From Drosophila persimilis (Eukaryota > Arthropoda > Insecta > Diptera > Drosophilidae), in assembly GCF_003286085.1 (NCBI RefSeq), contig NW_020825636.1:1-64000 (forward strand): DNA of 64,000 nt, read 5' to 3'. How positions within the stretch are numbered: position 1 is the stretch's first letter; the number at the start of each line of letters is the position of its first letter. The position numbers were made by a program, and so were the translations under genes. Under the pieces are notes generated by a model. The model was not told the DNA's origin, did no database searches, and saw only the letters and a list, made by a program, of their open reading frames with translations. Of this stretch, positions 42,001-52,606 are shown one piece after another.

Positions 42001-44391
42001 TGTCCCAATCAAGTCCCTTCGAAACCAACTAAGCGAGTTGTATTGTCAACTATTGCACGATTTTATGATCCACTCGGACTTATAGGGCCAGTTATTACTA
42101 AAGCAAAAATATTTCTACAGCAGCTGTGGAAAGAAAAGCTTCATTGGGATGAAAGTCTGCCAGTCTCCTTACGCACAACTTGGATCAACTTTATTCAGCA
42201 GTTTGACTCTATGCAACAAATTTCTTTCCCGCGCCTATCTTTCCTTCGAAGCAGCAACCTTGAAATGCATGGATTTTGTGATGCCAGCATGAGTGCTTAT
42301 GGAGCTTGCATCTACGCTGTTTCGCAAGGCGACAATGGAGTCAAGGCAAATCTTCTATCTTCCAGATCTCGTGTAGCGCCACTGAAGACTATCACAATAC
42401 CCAAGTTGGAATTATGTGGTGCAGCGCTACTCGCTCAGCTTATGCATGAAGTGTCTTTGATGAACTTCAAGTGCTCTTATTATTGCTGGTGTGACTCCAC
42501 AGTCGTTTTGGCTTGGATCAAGAATCAACCATCCAACTTCAATGTATTTGTCGCTAATAGACTTTCTGTTATTCAGGAACTCACATCTGGAATGTCTTGG
42601 CTGCACGTGCCAACTGATCTAAACCCTGCCGATATGCTTTCTCGAGGATCATTACCAGCTGAGCTCATCAATTCTCATCTTTGGAAGTATGGACCTACAT
42701 ACTTGACAGCCAGTAAGGATCAATGGCCAAGTACACCTGCTCTTCCAGAGCCGGTTTTGGAGGCACGAAAAACCATACTAATTACAAACTGCGCGTCAAG
42801 ATATTTGGTGGAAGAATCAAAGTTTGTAAATTCCTTCCCCAAAATGCAACGAATTTTTGCGTATGTATGCAAATTCATTCATCGACGAAAGTCTGGAATA
42901 ACTGTGGAGGACTTGCGTCTGGGAACCGAACTGCTTATTCGTCTTACTCAACAATCTCGTCTATCCACTGAAATAAGAGCCCTGGAAACGCGAAAGGACA
43001 TCAAGGCTTCAAGCTCGATCGCCTCTCTTTCGCCATTTTTAGATGATTGCGGTTTGCTTCGAGTTGGAGGGCGTCTTAAAAACTCTACCTTGGACTTTGA
43101 AGCACGGCATCCCATAATATTGCCCAAGAATCATTCCATCACTTCTGCTCTGATACGGCACTTACACGAAAAGCACCTTCACGCTGGACCCCAGTCGCTA
43201 TTAGCCATCATTCGTCAAACGTACTGGCCAATCGGTGGCCGAAAGACCGTAGCACACGTAATCCAAAAGTGTGTCAGATGCTTTAGAGTGAAGCCTCGAA
43301 CTCTCGAGCAAATAATGGCAGATCTTCCGGTGGACAGAGTCAGCGAATCTCGTGCATTTTTAGTTACCGGCGTGGACTATTGCGGTCCGTTCCTGTATAA
43401 ATCCGAAGTTCGAAACCGGCCCCCACTAAAGTGCTACATGAGCATTTTTATATGCTTCTCCACCAAGGCGGTTCACATCGAGCTTGTGAAGGATCTTACA
43501 ACATCTGCGTTCCTCTCTGCTCTTCGCCGTTTCATTTGCACCCGTGGAAGACCGATTCGTATTTGGTCAGATAATGCCACAAATTTTGTTGGAGCGCGGA
43601 ACGAACTGGCGGAACTTAAGTCGCTATTCCTAAGCGACAGTCATCAAGAAGCCGTGCATCAAGCTTTTCTCAACGATTGCATCGATTGGCGTTTCATTCC
43701 TCCTAGATCGCCACATTTTGGAGGATTGTGGGAGGCGTCAGTCAAGCTTGCTAAGCATCATCTTCGACGTGCCCTCGGATCCTCGCTTCTTGGATTTGAT
43801 GAGCTGCGCACTCTCGCGTGCAATATCTGTGCAATCATTAATTCAAGGCCATTGTTTCCTCTTTCAGAGAACCCTGCAGATCTCGATGTACTCACGCCCA
43901 GCCATTTTCTAGTTGGCGCCCCTATCACAACCTTCTTGGAGCCTGACTTGGTTCATTTAAACGTCGATCGCTTGGACCGTTGGCAGAAGGTCACACAGCT
44001 TCAGCAAATCTTTTGGTCTCGCTGGCGCCAATCGTATTTAACCAGTCTTCAAGAAAGAACGAAGTGGCGCACCCGGAATCCTGAGCTTCACGTCAATGAT
44101 GTCGTTCTTGTTAAGGACGAGAACTTCCCTCCTCTGAAGTGGCCTCTAGCGAGAATCCTCGAGCTCATCCCAGGAGCTGATGGCGTATCTCGAGTCGCCT
44201 TGATCAGGATGGCTACAGGTGTTAGCCGAAGAGCACTTGCAAAACTATGTCTATTGCCTCTACGAGATGAGGTGAAAGGCATGGATCCTTCCAGGGGGGA
44301 GTATGTTCGGGCGAAGCCCGAGTGTAAATTTTATACCATTGTTTTATTGCCTATCAATTCACTTTCATTTCTATTTTGGTCATTATACTAA
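39091..44391 (+). CDS. BEL/Pao Gag-Pol polyprotein
   Basis: The frame is open for about 1766 residues from the ATG at 39091 (MDESNDVPENR). It extends upstream to 38956 only from a TTG. In order it has a Gag-like region (LPTFRGGYTEWADFYSMF), two or three Cys/His knuckles (CVFCDNKGHNIYSC, CFNCLKKGHRNTSC), a Pao-type aspartic protease (RALLDSGSQINLI, near 40515), an RT (FYVDDLLTGG, near 41749), RNase H (HGFCDASMSAYGA, near 42270), an integrase zinc domain (HEKHLHAG...CVRCF) and core (WSDNATNF near 43564, FGGLWEASVK). The last about 30 codons run into the 3' LTR. No stop or frameshift is visible, so this copy may be competent. Confidence 0.93.
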   Translation: MDESNDVPENRVSFYKLKALSIYNKAVSLRETILNDENNPISEDALSVHLKFLEKISDSFNVTHSNLEELDVSEIGSDLSNNFEDLAMEIEVRIRSALRRTTQNMPHHSTIRPELNVTASGNVRSRYHIPDIKLPTFRGGYTEWADFYSMFSTVIDQEPFLSKIEKFQHLRSCLDGPALEAVRSLEVSESNYDIALDILNNRFNNKRLIFQAHVAEILRHEKVEDGSTTKLRTLSDKLHSHMRALRSMGTMEEIAGCIIVHSTYKYLDSDTRTKWEELSPPNVIPTWDHFSAFLETMDQAMLIQIHSSQVGKHKRITHSKHSLVATNTIVLECVFCDNKGHNIYSCTRFGNLSPSLRLREARKLRVCFNCLKKGHRNTSCSSGSCRTCGEKHHTLLHINNPLPTSVNTEPANATTSPIQTDLCPGPNLSSSLVAASSPCSPPAQNLSSDVVLLATTVIMIKSRVGDLLPCRALLDSGSQINLITSRFAQRLQLKRAKGSVSVSGIGADSAFHTEGSVNLVIQSRTSDYFTSLTALVAPRITGNQPASSFDVSKWEMPSNISLADPHFNKSQRIDVLIGASLFYDILCVGQIKLERGLPIIQKTRLGWVVTGGGQYSRSSVLLAASNSTELSQTPTVGLDELVRRFWEVENCHGPATEATKEEIACEEHFKKHCGRLPSGEYCVQLPLKLSDSLLGDSYQQAYRRFLNLERKLVRKPLLKAQYAAFIKEYVDLNHMSPVKSDALKQCKFFLPHHCVLREDKTTTKLRVVFDGSACTSTGYSLNDILMSGPTIQPKLVTTLLRFRTFRIALTGDICKMYRCVRVSPQDSFLQCILWRDSPLEELRTFKLDTVTYGTKPAAFLAVRSMHQLAADESSSYPIGSEVVLRDFYVDDLLTGGDTTNEVLEIIRQVSGLLAKGNFKIRKWCSNDTYVLDQTPHEDRETFVKFTDGSDVTKTLGLAWNPTSDELLFSFCPNQVPSKPTKRVVLSTIARFYDPLGLIGPVITKAKIFLQQLWKEKLHWDESLPVSLRTTWINFIQQFDSMQQISFPRLSFLRSSNLEMHGFCDASMSAYGACIYAVSQGDNGVKANLLSSRSRVAPLKTITIPKLELCGAALLAQLMHEVSLMNFKCSYYCWCDSTVVLAWIKNQPSNFNVFVANRLSVIQELTSGMSWLHVPTDLNPADMLSRGSLPAELINSHLWKYGPTYLTASKDQWPSTPALPEPVLEARKTILITNCASRYLVEESKFVNSFPKMQRIFAYVCKFIHRRKSGITVEDLRLGTELLIRLTQQSRLSTEIRALETRKDIKASSSIASLSPFLDDCGLLRVGGRLKNSTLDFEARHPIILPKNHSITSALIRHLHEKHLHAGPQSLLAIIRQTYWPIGGRKTVAHVIQKCVRCFRVKPRTLEQIMADLPVDRVSESRAFLVTGVDYCGPFLYKSEVRNRPPLKCYMSIFICFSTKAVHIELVKDLTTSAFLSALRRFICTRGRPIRIWSDNATNFVGARNELAELKSLFLSDSHQEAVHQAFLNDCIDWRFIPPRSPHFGGLWEASVKLAKHHLRRALGSSLLGFDELRTLACNICAIINSRPLFPLSENPADLDVLTPSHFLVGAPITTFLEPDLVHLNVDRLDRWQKVTQLQQIFWSRWRQSYLTSLQERTKWRTRNPELHVNDVVLVKDENFPPLKWPLARILELIPGADGVSRVALIRMATGVSRRALAKLCLLPLRDEVKGMDPSRGEYVRAKPECKFYTIVLLPINSLSFLFWSLY

Positions 44392-44778
44392 ACTAACGTA
44401 ACGTAAGCGTAGCTTTATCTATGCTCGCTCAGCAACATGCTCTCATTTAATCATCTATTCTTATCTATGCTCGCTCTTGTTATCTTTTCTTTCCTATGCC
44501 GTCGCTAAGCCGTCAGCAGCTGCGCCTGCTCTAGCAGTTACCGCTTGATATAGTTGGAGAACAGACCCTTTTGTCCCCAATCTATTACTTTGGCTCGAGA
44601 TCGGCTCGCTTGCCTCATCCAAGTGTGTCACTCTAATACTATTGTAAAAGGCTCTGGCATCTTCGGCCACCCTCAACACACAAAATACCTATAATAAAAT
44701 TTATAACGTTTTCGGAAATTAATAATTTGTGAAATTATTGAACAATCATAGTCAGCGAAAAAGCTCGTTGTCTCAACA
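44304..44778 (+). repeat. 3' LTR of BEL/Pao element
   Basis: 475 bp, near-identical to the 5' LTR, followed by GTACC. Confidence 0.93.
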
Positions 44779-44783
44779 GTACC

Positions 44784-45990
44784 TTTTAAAAATAGTTTCT
44801 TTTCGTATTTTAATACAAAATATTATACTATCACTTCAAAATTATTCATATATATTAAGAAAAATATATATACGCATATAAAATAAACAGACATTGCCGA
44901 CTTAGTATGTTCCCCATATCATATGAAATTAAATTAATTATTTTTCATTACATTCATCATTCATTTACATGAAAGATATCATATCAGCTGGTATCTTTGC
45001 TTTAATTTCACATATACACGTAATATATCTATTTATATTAAATACATTTTTATATTTTCTATATTTATAATCGCATTATGATTATGTTATAATGTTATAT
45101 TATATATGAGAAACATTCCCATATCCATATCCATATCCATATAAAACCTAATATTGATATTTTATAGCACACCTCGGCGTTATTTGTTATTTTTATTCAT
45201 TATAACACAATGTCAAAAATATACATATATTTTTGTAAATATGTATATAAAATATATCATTATATTTTCTCTATTCAAAATCAAATCATGCTCATGTTAT
45301 AATTTTTAGGATATGGTGAATGTTTCCCCATATCCATAATATTGTCATTTTATATACAAAACTATTTAATTCTTGCATTTATATCACATATCATTGAATT
45401 CCAATATTAGAAATACTTCCAAGTTCCACATACGATCACTCCAAATATACATATATTTGTACATATGTATATAAAATATATCTTTATATTTTCTGTATTC
45501 ATAATCAAATCATGCTCATGTTATAATTTTTAGGATATGGGAAACATTTCACATACCCAATAATATTATCACATTTTATATACCAAACTATTTAATTCTT
45601 GCATTCATATCACATATCATTAAATTCCAATATTAGAAATACTTCCAAGTTCCACATACGATCACTCCATGCTTTTTGCATTCATATTATTTCATATATA
45701 CATTCACATTTGCACATATGCATATACACTATGTTTCGTGTGTTCACATAATACAATTTTTATAAGTATCATTTCATATGTAATTAAGTATAACAAACTT
45801 ATAATATAACATTATATTCATATTCAAGCCAACGTAATTAATATAGGATAAATAATTTATCCATATTTATATAAAATATATTCTTTTTAATATATATATA
45901 TATATATATATATTACCATTTATAAGTATATATTCATATAAATATATAAAAATAATTTTCATATATAAAGAATAAATTTATATATGTATA
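44784..45990 (-). other. rDNA intergenic spacer downstream of the second 28S
   Basis: AT-rich spacer continues the repeat interrupted by the BEL element and is closely similar to about 3680-4856. It has a longer TA run near 45889-45912 and one 50-bp stretch (about 45526-45560) missing from the other copy. No gene is seen. Confidence 0.85.
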
Positions 45991-46439
45991 TCGAATCATC
46001 AAGCAAAGGATAAGCTTCAGTGGATCGCAGTATGGCAGCTGCTCAACCACTTACAACACCTAGCCTGTTACAAAAGTCGTTTACAATTGATTCTAGGCTT
46101 TATCATTGTATTAAATAATGTTTTTATATGCAACTAGCGCGGCATCAGGTGATCGATGATCCTCCCAATTTACTATGTTACAAATTACATTGGCATCACA
46201 TCCATTGTCGTTTATAAAATAAATTATAAACTTTTAATGGTTTAGAAGCCATACAATGCAAATTGCCCCTTATTTATCATTGCAGTCCAGCACGGATACG
46301 ACCTTAGAGGCGTTCAGGCATAATCCAACGGACGTAGCGTCATACCACTGTTCGCTCGAACAAGTATTGTGCCATTGGTCCGTACCTGCGGTTCCTCTCG
46401 TACTACGCAGGAATGCTGTCGCAACAACGTTTTGTCATT

Positions 46440-46495
<56 letters not shown>

Positions 46496-46519
46496 CATGG
46501 GTGAACAATCCAACGCTTG

Positions 46520-46572
<53 letters not shown>

Positions 46573-47197
46573 GACGTCGCTATGAACGCTTGGCCGCCAC
46601 AAGCCAGTTATCCCTATGGTAACTTTTCTGACACCTCTTGTTAAAAACTCTTTAAACCAAAAGGATCGATAGGCCGAGCTTTTGCTGTCCCTGTGTGTAC
46701 TGAACACCGAGATCAAGTCAGCATTTGCCCTTTTGCTCTATGTGTGGTTTCTGTCCGCACTGAGCTGGCCTTGGGACACCTCCGTTATTATTTGAGAGAT
46801 GTACCGCCCCAGTCAAACTCCCTACCTGGCAATGTCCTTGAATTGGATCATACCTGAGTAATTGGAGTTATACCAAATTTTCAAATTGAAAATACATAAA
46901 TGCATTTTCTCATTAAAGAATTTGTTTGCGATTATATAACAAACTCGTGATACTTTGATCAAGAAGCTTGCATCAAAACCCAATACCATAAGATATAATA
47001 AATATATCCGTATAATGGCTAGGAAATGATACACGTTCCATTTAATCAAGTAAGTAAGGAAACAATAAGAGTAGTGGTATTTCATTGTCGATACCAAACC
47101 GAAATCTAATATCTCCCACTTATGCTACACCTCTTATGTCTCCTTACACTGCCAGATTAGAGTCAAGCTGAAAAGGGTCTTCTTTCCCCGCTAATTA

Positions 47198-47248
<51 letters not shown>
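45991..47248 (-). rRNA. 28S rRNA: 28S rRNA, 3' segment downstream of the R1 site (unit 2)
   Basis: It is the same 1258-nt segment as 4857-6114 with only a few substitutions (for example G at 47170 where the other copy has the usual C). It ends at the R1 target (47235-47248), where the R1 array begins. It belongs to the rDNA unit upstream of the one that fills the middle of the window. Confidence 0.95.
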
Positions 47249-47746
47249 TTAAAGTCAATGTGTTTTACGTGAACACCTGCCGTATTGGCTTTATCCCACG
47301 GTGCCAAGCACAGGATTAATTTAAGCGTCAATCAGCGCCCCGGTTCATCCGGTACCAGTTGAAGACTATCTGTTTTGGTCATGTCTTCCTCCCTGGTGTG
47401 GAGCGAGGCTGTCTAAACCTCTGCTGATCTGTGGGTCACAGCACCAGGTTGTAACGCAACTCCACGTCGAGCCCAAGCTCTACTCGCTTGAGTGTTAACC
47501 ACAACCACCACGAAGCTCCCCAAGGGGCCGCAACCAATAGCCAGGACGGAAACGAGTTCCGCGGGCCCTGGCTCCCGTGGTACCAGAATAAAGCCTCCGG
47601 TCAGGCTTCGTGCCACGAAGGACACTACCAATTTTGACTCCAAAACAGTCACGGGTTGGTGGCCCCAAGACCAACGCAAAAGCGATGGGTCTAAACACAA
47701 ATAAAAACACAAGAAAAAACAAACAAATGACAATCAATTACAAATA
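47249..47746 (-). other. 3' UTR of the divergent R1
   Basis: About 500 nt without coding sequence on the sense strand. Parts of 47370-47532 resemble the R1-A 3' UTR, including a CCACCACGA and GGGGCCG block. Confidence 0.7.
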
Positions 47747-50700
47747 CTATTTCCTCAGAAAACCGCCAAGCGTCGTCTGGAAAAAACAGCTCTGCCGTGG
47801 AGAGCGTTTGACTAACTCAAACTCACCCCTAACTTCAACAACACCCAAGGCATCCAGATCCCGAAGGTCACCATACAACGGGCACTCACAGAGAACATGT
47901 TTCCATGTCTCCTCGCTCGAGCCACAACGGCATTCCGGACTGTCACTCAGGCCCCTCGAATGCAGGAATGCATTGAAAGAACCGTGACCAGTCAAGAGGA
48001 ACCCAGAACTAAGGTTTAAACCAAACTCCGGTCGACAGCTGACAATCGTGACATCACGAATGTACTGGTAAGTAACCCGACCATTCTCACTGCTATCCCA
48101 TCAAACTTGCCAGTCAGACATTACGCATTCGTCCAACAAACTCTTGCACTCACTAATTCCTAAGCTCTCCACGTTCCTATCAGCTAACCATTCATTCTGA
48201 CACAAAGGCAGACGCCTCTTAATCTTGTATCGTACAGCACGACGCCGTATCTCCAAGTCAAGAGGGACAGCACCAAGGAGTACCTGCATTGCCTCCGTAG
48301 AGACAGTGCGGCACACCGGCAAACATCCAAGCAAAATCACTCTCTGGCAGGCCAGCACTTCCTTTCTGCCCGCAACACTCATAGCCGCACCACACCACAC
48401 CGAAGATCCATATGCTGCGCAAGCAACAAACAGACCCCCGTATATGGTTCGTACAGCCTTCCTGCTAAGGCCCCATTCATTCCGCAAAATTCGTCGAACC
48501 TGTCCCACCACGACGAGCAGCCGCCTTCTGAGACCTGTGATATGAGGAGTAAAACACATCCTTTCACCAAAAGTTATGCCAAGGTATTTCACCTCCGTGA
48601 CATACTTCAGACTGACGCCATCTAGTCTGACAACAGGATGTCGACTGTTCGCCAACCTGCCTTTCAGCAGCATTGACACCGTCTTGTCCATTGCCAAATC
48701 AACGCCCCATTCGCGAACAGTGCGCAAGCACACTCCAGCACTTGCCTCAATCTCATCGCGCGACCGCCCCTCAATCATGATGAGCATGTCATCTGCATAT
48801 GCACAACACATATACGTACGCTCAAGCTGACCTAACAAGGTATCCATCATAAGGTTCCAAATGAATGGCCCACAAATGGATCCCTGCGGGCAACCACGAA
48901 CGACGTCTACACTCACACATTCATTCAATCCTACAACAGTCGCACGTCTACCGGAAAAATAGCTCTTCCAAAGAGCTAAGTCCCGACTACCACATTCATC
49001 CAATCTACGAACCACACTGTCCCAACTCAGGTAGTCGAACGCCCCCTTAAAGTCTACAAAAAGACCTAGGGCATACTTAGCAGTACTGGACTCCACAGAG
49101 TGGCGAACATACCTCCAAGCATCCTCAACGCATCTACCCTGCCTAAAACCAAATTGCCTATCAGACATCTGGTCGCTCACTCTCTCCTGCAGCCTTTCTA
49201 CCAGAACCCTCTCCAGAACTTTGCCAAGCACTGGGAGAAGACTAATGCCCCGAAAAGATCGAGGATTGCTCCTTATCCTATCAGGCGACTTTAAGAGCAC
49301 AAGCACTCTCGCACATTTCCATTTCCAAGGGAAGTAGCCATCGCTCACACATCCTGAAAACAGCTCGTACATGTAGTCCGGAATAGACTTCCACAAACTC
49401 TTACACATTTCACCCGTAAAACCATCCATCCCAGGCGACTTTCTCGACTTTAAAATCGAAAAAGCCACCTCTAACTCACCCACAAGGAGCGGCTCAGAAG
49501 GACCAGCCACACTTGGCGGCAAAACCTCCCGCTCCGCCCTTGGAAAGAATTCGCTCATCAATTCATTCACACAATCCACCCAAGTCGTCAGCAAAGTGCC
49601 TCTGACCTGAAAAGCACACACACTCGTAGGTTCCCTAGCACTACCTCGAACTATTTTATAAGTACGACCCCAGGGATCGTCCTTATTGCGCTCCAAAAAG
49701 GAACGCCACTCAGCCTCTTTCACTTTTACAAGCATTTCCTTGTACTCATTCACTTCCCTGAGCTGGGAAGCGTTTTCAGCATTGGAGGATCTAGCCCTTT
49801 GGAATCGCTTCCTCAGCGACCTAACCATCCGCCGCTTCACACGTAATTCCCACGTCCACCACTTTACACGCCTGCGATTCACCTCTCGGTGTCTCTCAAA
49901 CATGCAATCATTCGCACGAGTCAGCCAATTCTCCACACATTCAACCTGCTCATCAGTCCCCATAGCACAGAAGGTGCTAAGAGGAACCTGAGCTGCCGCC
50001 TCTTTCACCCAAAAGCCGTGAAGGCTCCAGTTCGCACCACTGGTGCGCCAACGATTACCCACAACCGTTTCACGCACAGTGGGCGTGGCATGAGCCACAA
50101 ACTCAATAGGATTATGATCACTCACACCGTGCCCACCCAAAACACTCCAGCTGAAATCATTCACTCTCATTGCTGCCTCATTCACAAAAGTAACATCAAT
50201 GTCACTTTTCCCCATCGGACCGTCAAAAGAATACCACTCGCTGGGTTCGTTAATGACCCGCACATCCTGAGATACGGCCCACTCGGCTAGAATTTCACCC
50301 CGACTGTAGCTCAAATACCCAGACGCATGCCCAGATATTTTACTGAACCACATAGGGGATGATGCATTCGCATCAAGACCCAGGATGGCTGGCACGCCAC
50401 CCGCCAGCAGCAGCACCCCTTCCATGTACACCATGTAAGGCTCGAGGGGTTCCCCAAACTTGCAATATACACTACTAACAAAGACCCTACCTAAACTACC
50501 ACTAATATTCACACACACGCCCCAGTCAGTAGAGTTTACAAGTGTGCACTCCACGCTAGGGTCATTCACAACTATTGCAGCATTGGTCCCACTGTCAGAG
50601 AAAACCCGCATATCTGCGGGCAATCCACGCACACGACCATTGGCGGCATACGGTTCCTGCAGCAGTGCAACACCGCAACCCCTCTCACGCATCATATTCC

Positions 50701-50761
50701 CCACCTCACACATAACTGCAAACGACCCCTGACAATTCATCTGTAGAAACTTGCTAGCCAT
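47747..50761 (-). pseudogene. Divergent R1 ORF2 (endonuclease-RT) with one nonsense codon
   Basis: The frame spans 1005 codons from the ATG at 50761. It shows the APE-type endonuclease (LLQEPYAANG, GLDANASSP, SDIDVTF, GVSDHNPIEF), the RT (SPGMDGFTGE, LLPVLGKVLE, FGFRQGRCVEDAW, CAYADDMLIMIEG) and a C-terminal Cys/His motif (CRCGSSEETWKHVLCECPLY). A TGA at 48101-48103 stands where R1-A has an arginine codon, and the frame continues unchanged after it. The start overlaps the ORF1 stop as TGATG. Without readthrough the C-terminal Cys/His region is lost. Confidence 0.9.
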
Positions 50762-51926
50762 CAGTGTCTAGCATTCGCCCGAGCCACCATTGCACTGTAC
50801 ACGGGACAAGCCAAGGACATCATAAGATGCCCCGAAGGTCTACCCTTAAAGGCACAGTTGCGGCAGTTAAGCGCATTGCTGCACTTAGCCGCATGGTGCC
50901 CCGCTTGGCCACAACGACGACAAATGTCGTGCTTGACTCTGCACTGGGAGACTCGGTGGTCGGTCCCCAGGCATCGGAAGCAACCAACAATCGGGTCAAA
51001 GTCCCTAACACGAAAAGAAAACCACTTGATATAGCAACGCCCTGCATCCAGGAGAGATTGCATGGCGGTGCCAGCACCCTCAAGGACCACATTGATCGCA
51101 CCCTCAGAAGCCTCCCAGGGCTTCGTGATCATTTGAATACCACTAAAAGCCTCAGCAGTCATCTTATCCTTCAGGTTCAGCTCAAATAGGTCACCCATGA
51201 ACTCTTCAGGTGTTATTTGCCTGTGCACACCATGTACGACCACTCTGGGCCCCATTTATTCATTGACCTTCACAGTCAGTCCTACCTCGTCAAACTTTTC
51301 ATTTTCTCTGCCACGTCCCGTGCGTGCACTCCGGCATTTTTGCTCCGCACCACCAAGGACCAGGTGTCAACCGGTCGCGGCTCCACAGGGGTTGAAAAAT
51401 CCACCGCTGCTGCCGGCGGAACCGGCGCCAGACCGCCAACATTCTTCGGACCGATGGCCTCCAAACGGCCGCGCAGACGCTCATTTTCGGCAACAAGCGA
51501 AAAAATCAGCGCCTCATATTGGCTACTGCAGCCTACCAAACTGCACATAACCTCCGTTGTCGCACCACCGTCCAACGCCACGCTCAACACCTGCTGGCTT
51601 ATAGCCTGCATTCGCTCTATAGTGTTACTCACCTGCGTCTTTGGCAATGCAGGCACCGCAAACTGCGGCATATCTGCCGCCTCCACAGTGGGAGCCACAC
51701 CCACATTCACTTACTTAGCACACTTGCCGAGGTCCCCACGGGTATCCTGGGAACCACCACTACCGTTCTCCGGAGACAGCATGGCGATATTGGTCTCCGA
51801 GGTGGCCCTCTTCAACCGCCCAACCAGCTTCCCCTTCCTCTTCAATTCCAGCGGCTCAGAAGCAGCCAGTTCTTCATCGGAAGAAAGCTTCTCAACGGCC
51901 GCCGAATTTTTCTTTTTCTTATTCAT
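50761..51926 (-). pseudogene. Divergent R1 ORF1, degenerate
   Basis: Three pieces are recognisable. The N-terminal one starts at ATG 51926 (MNKKKKNSAA) and stops at a TAA at 51711-51713. The middle piece (51710-51282) is in the same frame and includes TWSLVVRSKN, matching R1-A TWSALIKSKN. The C-terminal piece (51255-50761) has ITPEEFMGDLF and CCHC knuckles (CFRCLGTDHRVSQC, CRRCGQAGHHAAKC) but lies in another frame. Between the middle and last pieces about 35 residues present in R1-A are missing. The protein is not made whole. Confidence 0.85.
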
Positions 51927-52141
51927 GGCAGCCACCACCAAAGATCTTTATCGCGATAAGCAGCTATAAATAGAAATTTTTACACACACACGCAAACACA
52001 GGCACACGCTAGCGCCCTAAAAACCGGTTTCGGTCAACGAAAGAAACACCGCACAAAGCAGAAAACGAAATCGAAAACCTTGGCTTCGGCAAGCGACACC
52101 AGAAAAACACGTCTGCTCTTAACGACAGTTAGAAAGCGACT

Positions 52142-52155
52142 AGTAGATAGGGACA
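52142..52155. repeat. R1 target repeat between the divergent R1 and R1-C
   Basis: The 14-bp agtagatagggaca is the sole DNA between two different R1 lineages. Confidence 0.92.
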
Positions 52156-52606
52156 GAATGAATCTGATCTCTCAGCTTTATTTTACGTGGCGGTTCCTCA
52201 GGGAGGGATTTCAACCACGGCGTCTAATGTTTATTTGCAGCTTAGCCTCGATTAGTGCGATATATTTACATATATCACGCCATCACGCACCACCGCTATA
52301 TACGCAGGAACCTGGTACAGCTATGTACATAGCGACTCTTCTGGTACCAATTGAAAGTATCCTGGTCGGTCATACAATCCCCCTTGGTGAGGGGCGAGGT
52401 GTATCTAACACGTCTTCCGATCTATGGGTCTCGGCACCCGGTTGAGAGCGCAACTCCACGAGGAGCCTAGCGGCTCTCCCCGCGTAACGTTTGGGTATCA
52501 ACCACAGCCACCACGATACTCCCACTAGGGGGCCGACCTCAATGTGCAGCCTTGGAACTGCACAACCCGTGGTACCGATCTTAAGGACTCAGCTCGATCC
52601 TCCCTT

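Larger units (their letters stand above)
38359..44778 (+). mobile_element. BEL/Pao LTR retrotransposon, complete
   Basis: The 6.4-kb element has 475-bp LTRs at 38359-38833 and 44304-44778 (TGTTCGGG...CTCAACA) and a perfect 5-bp target duplication GTACC (38354-38358 and 44779-44783). A primer binding site (TGGTGACCCCGACG) follows the left LTR and a CCAGGGGGGA tract precedes the right one. The single polyprotein has BEL/Pao domain order. It is inserted in rDNA spacer, antisense to the rDNA. Confidence 0.95.
47249..52141 (-). mobile_element. R1: Divergent R1-lineage non-LTR retrotransposon
   Basis: A 4.9-kb R1-type element lies at the exact R1 site, bounded by 14-bp targets at 47235-47248 and 52142-52155. 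ORF1 and ORF2 are homologous to those of R1-A but clearly different in sequence, so this is a second lineage. ORF2 has an in-frame stop and ORF1 has two breaks. It is the most 3' member of the array. Confidence 0.93.
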
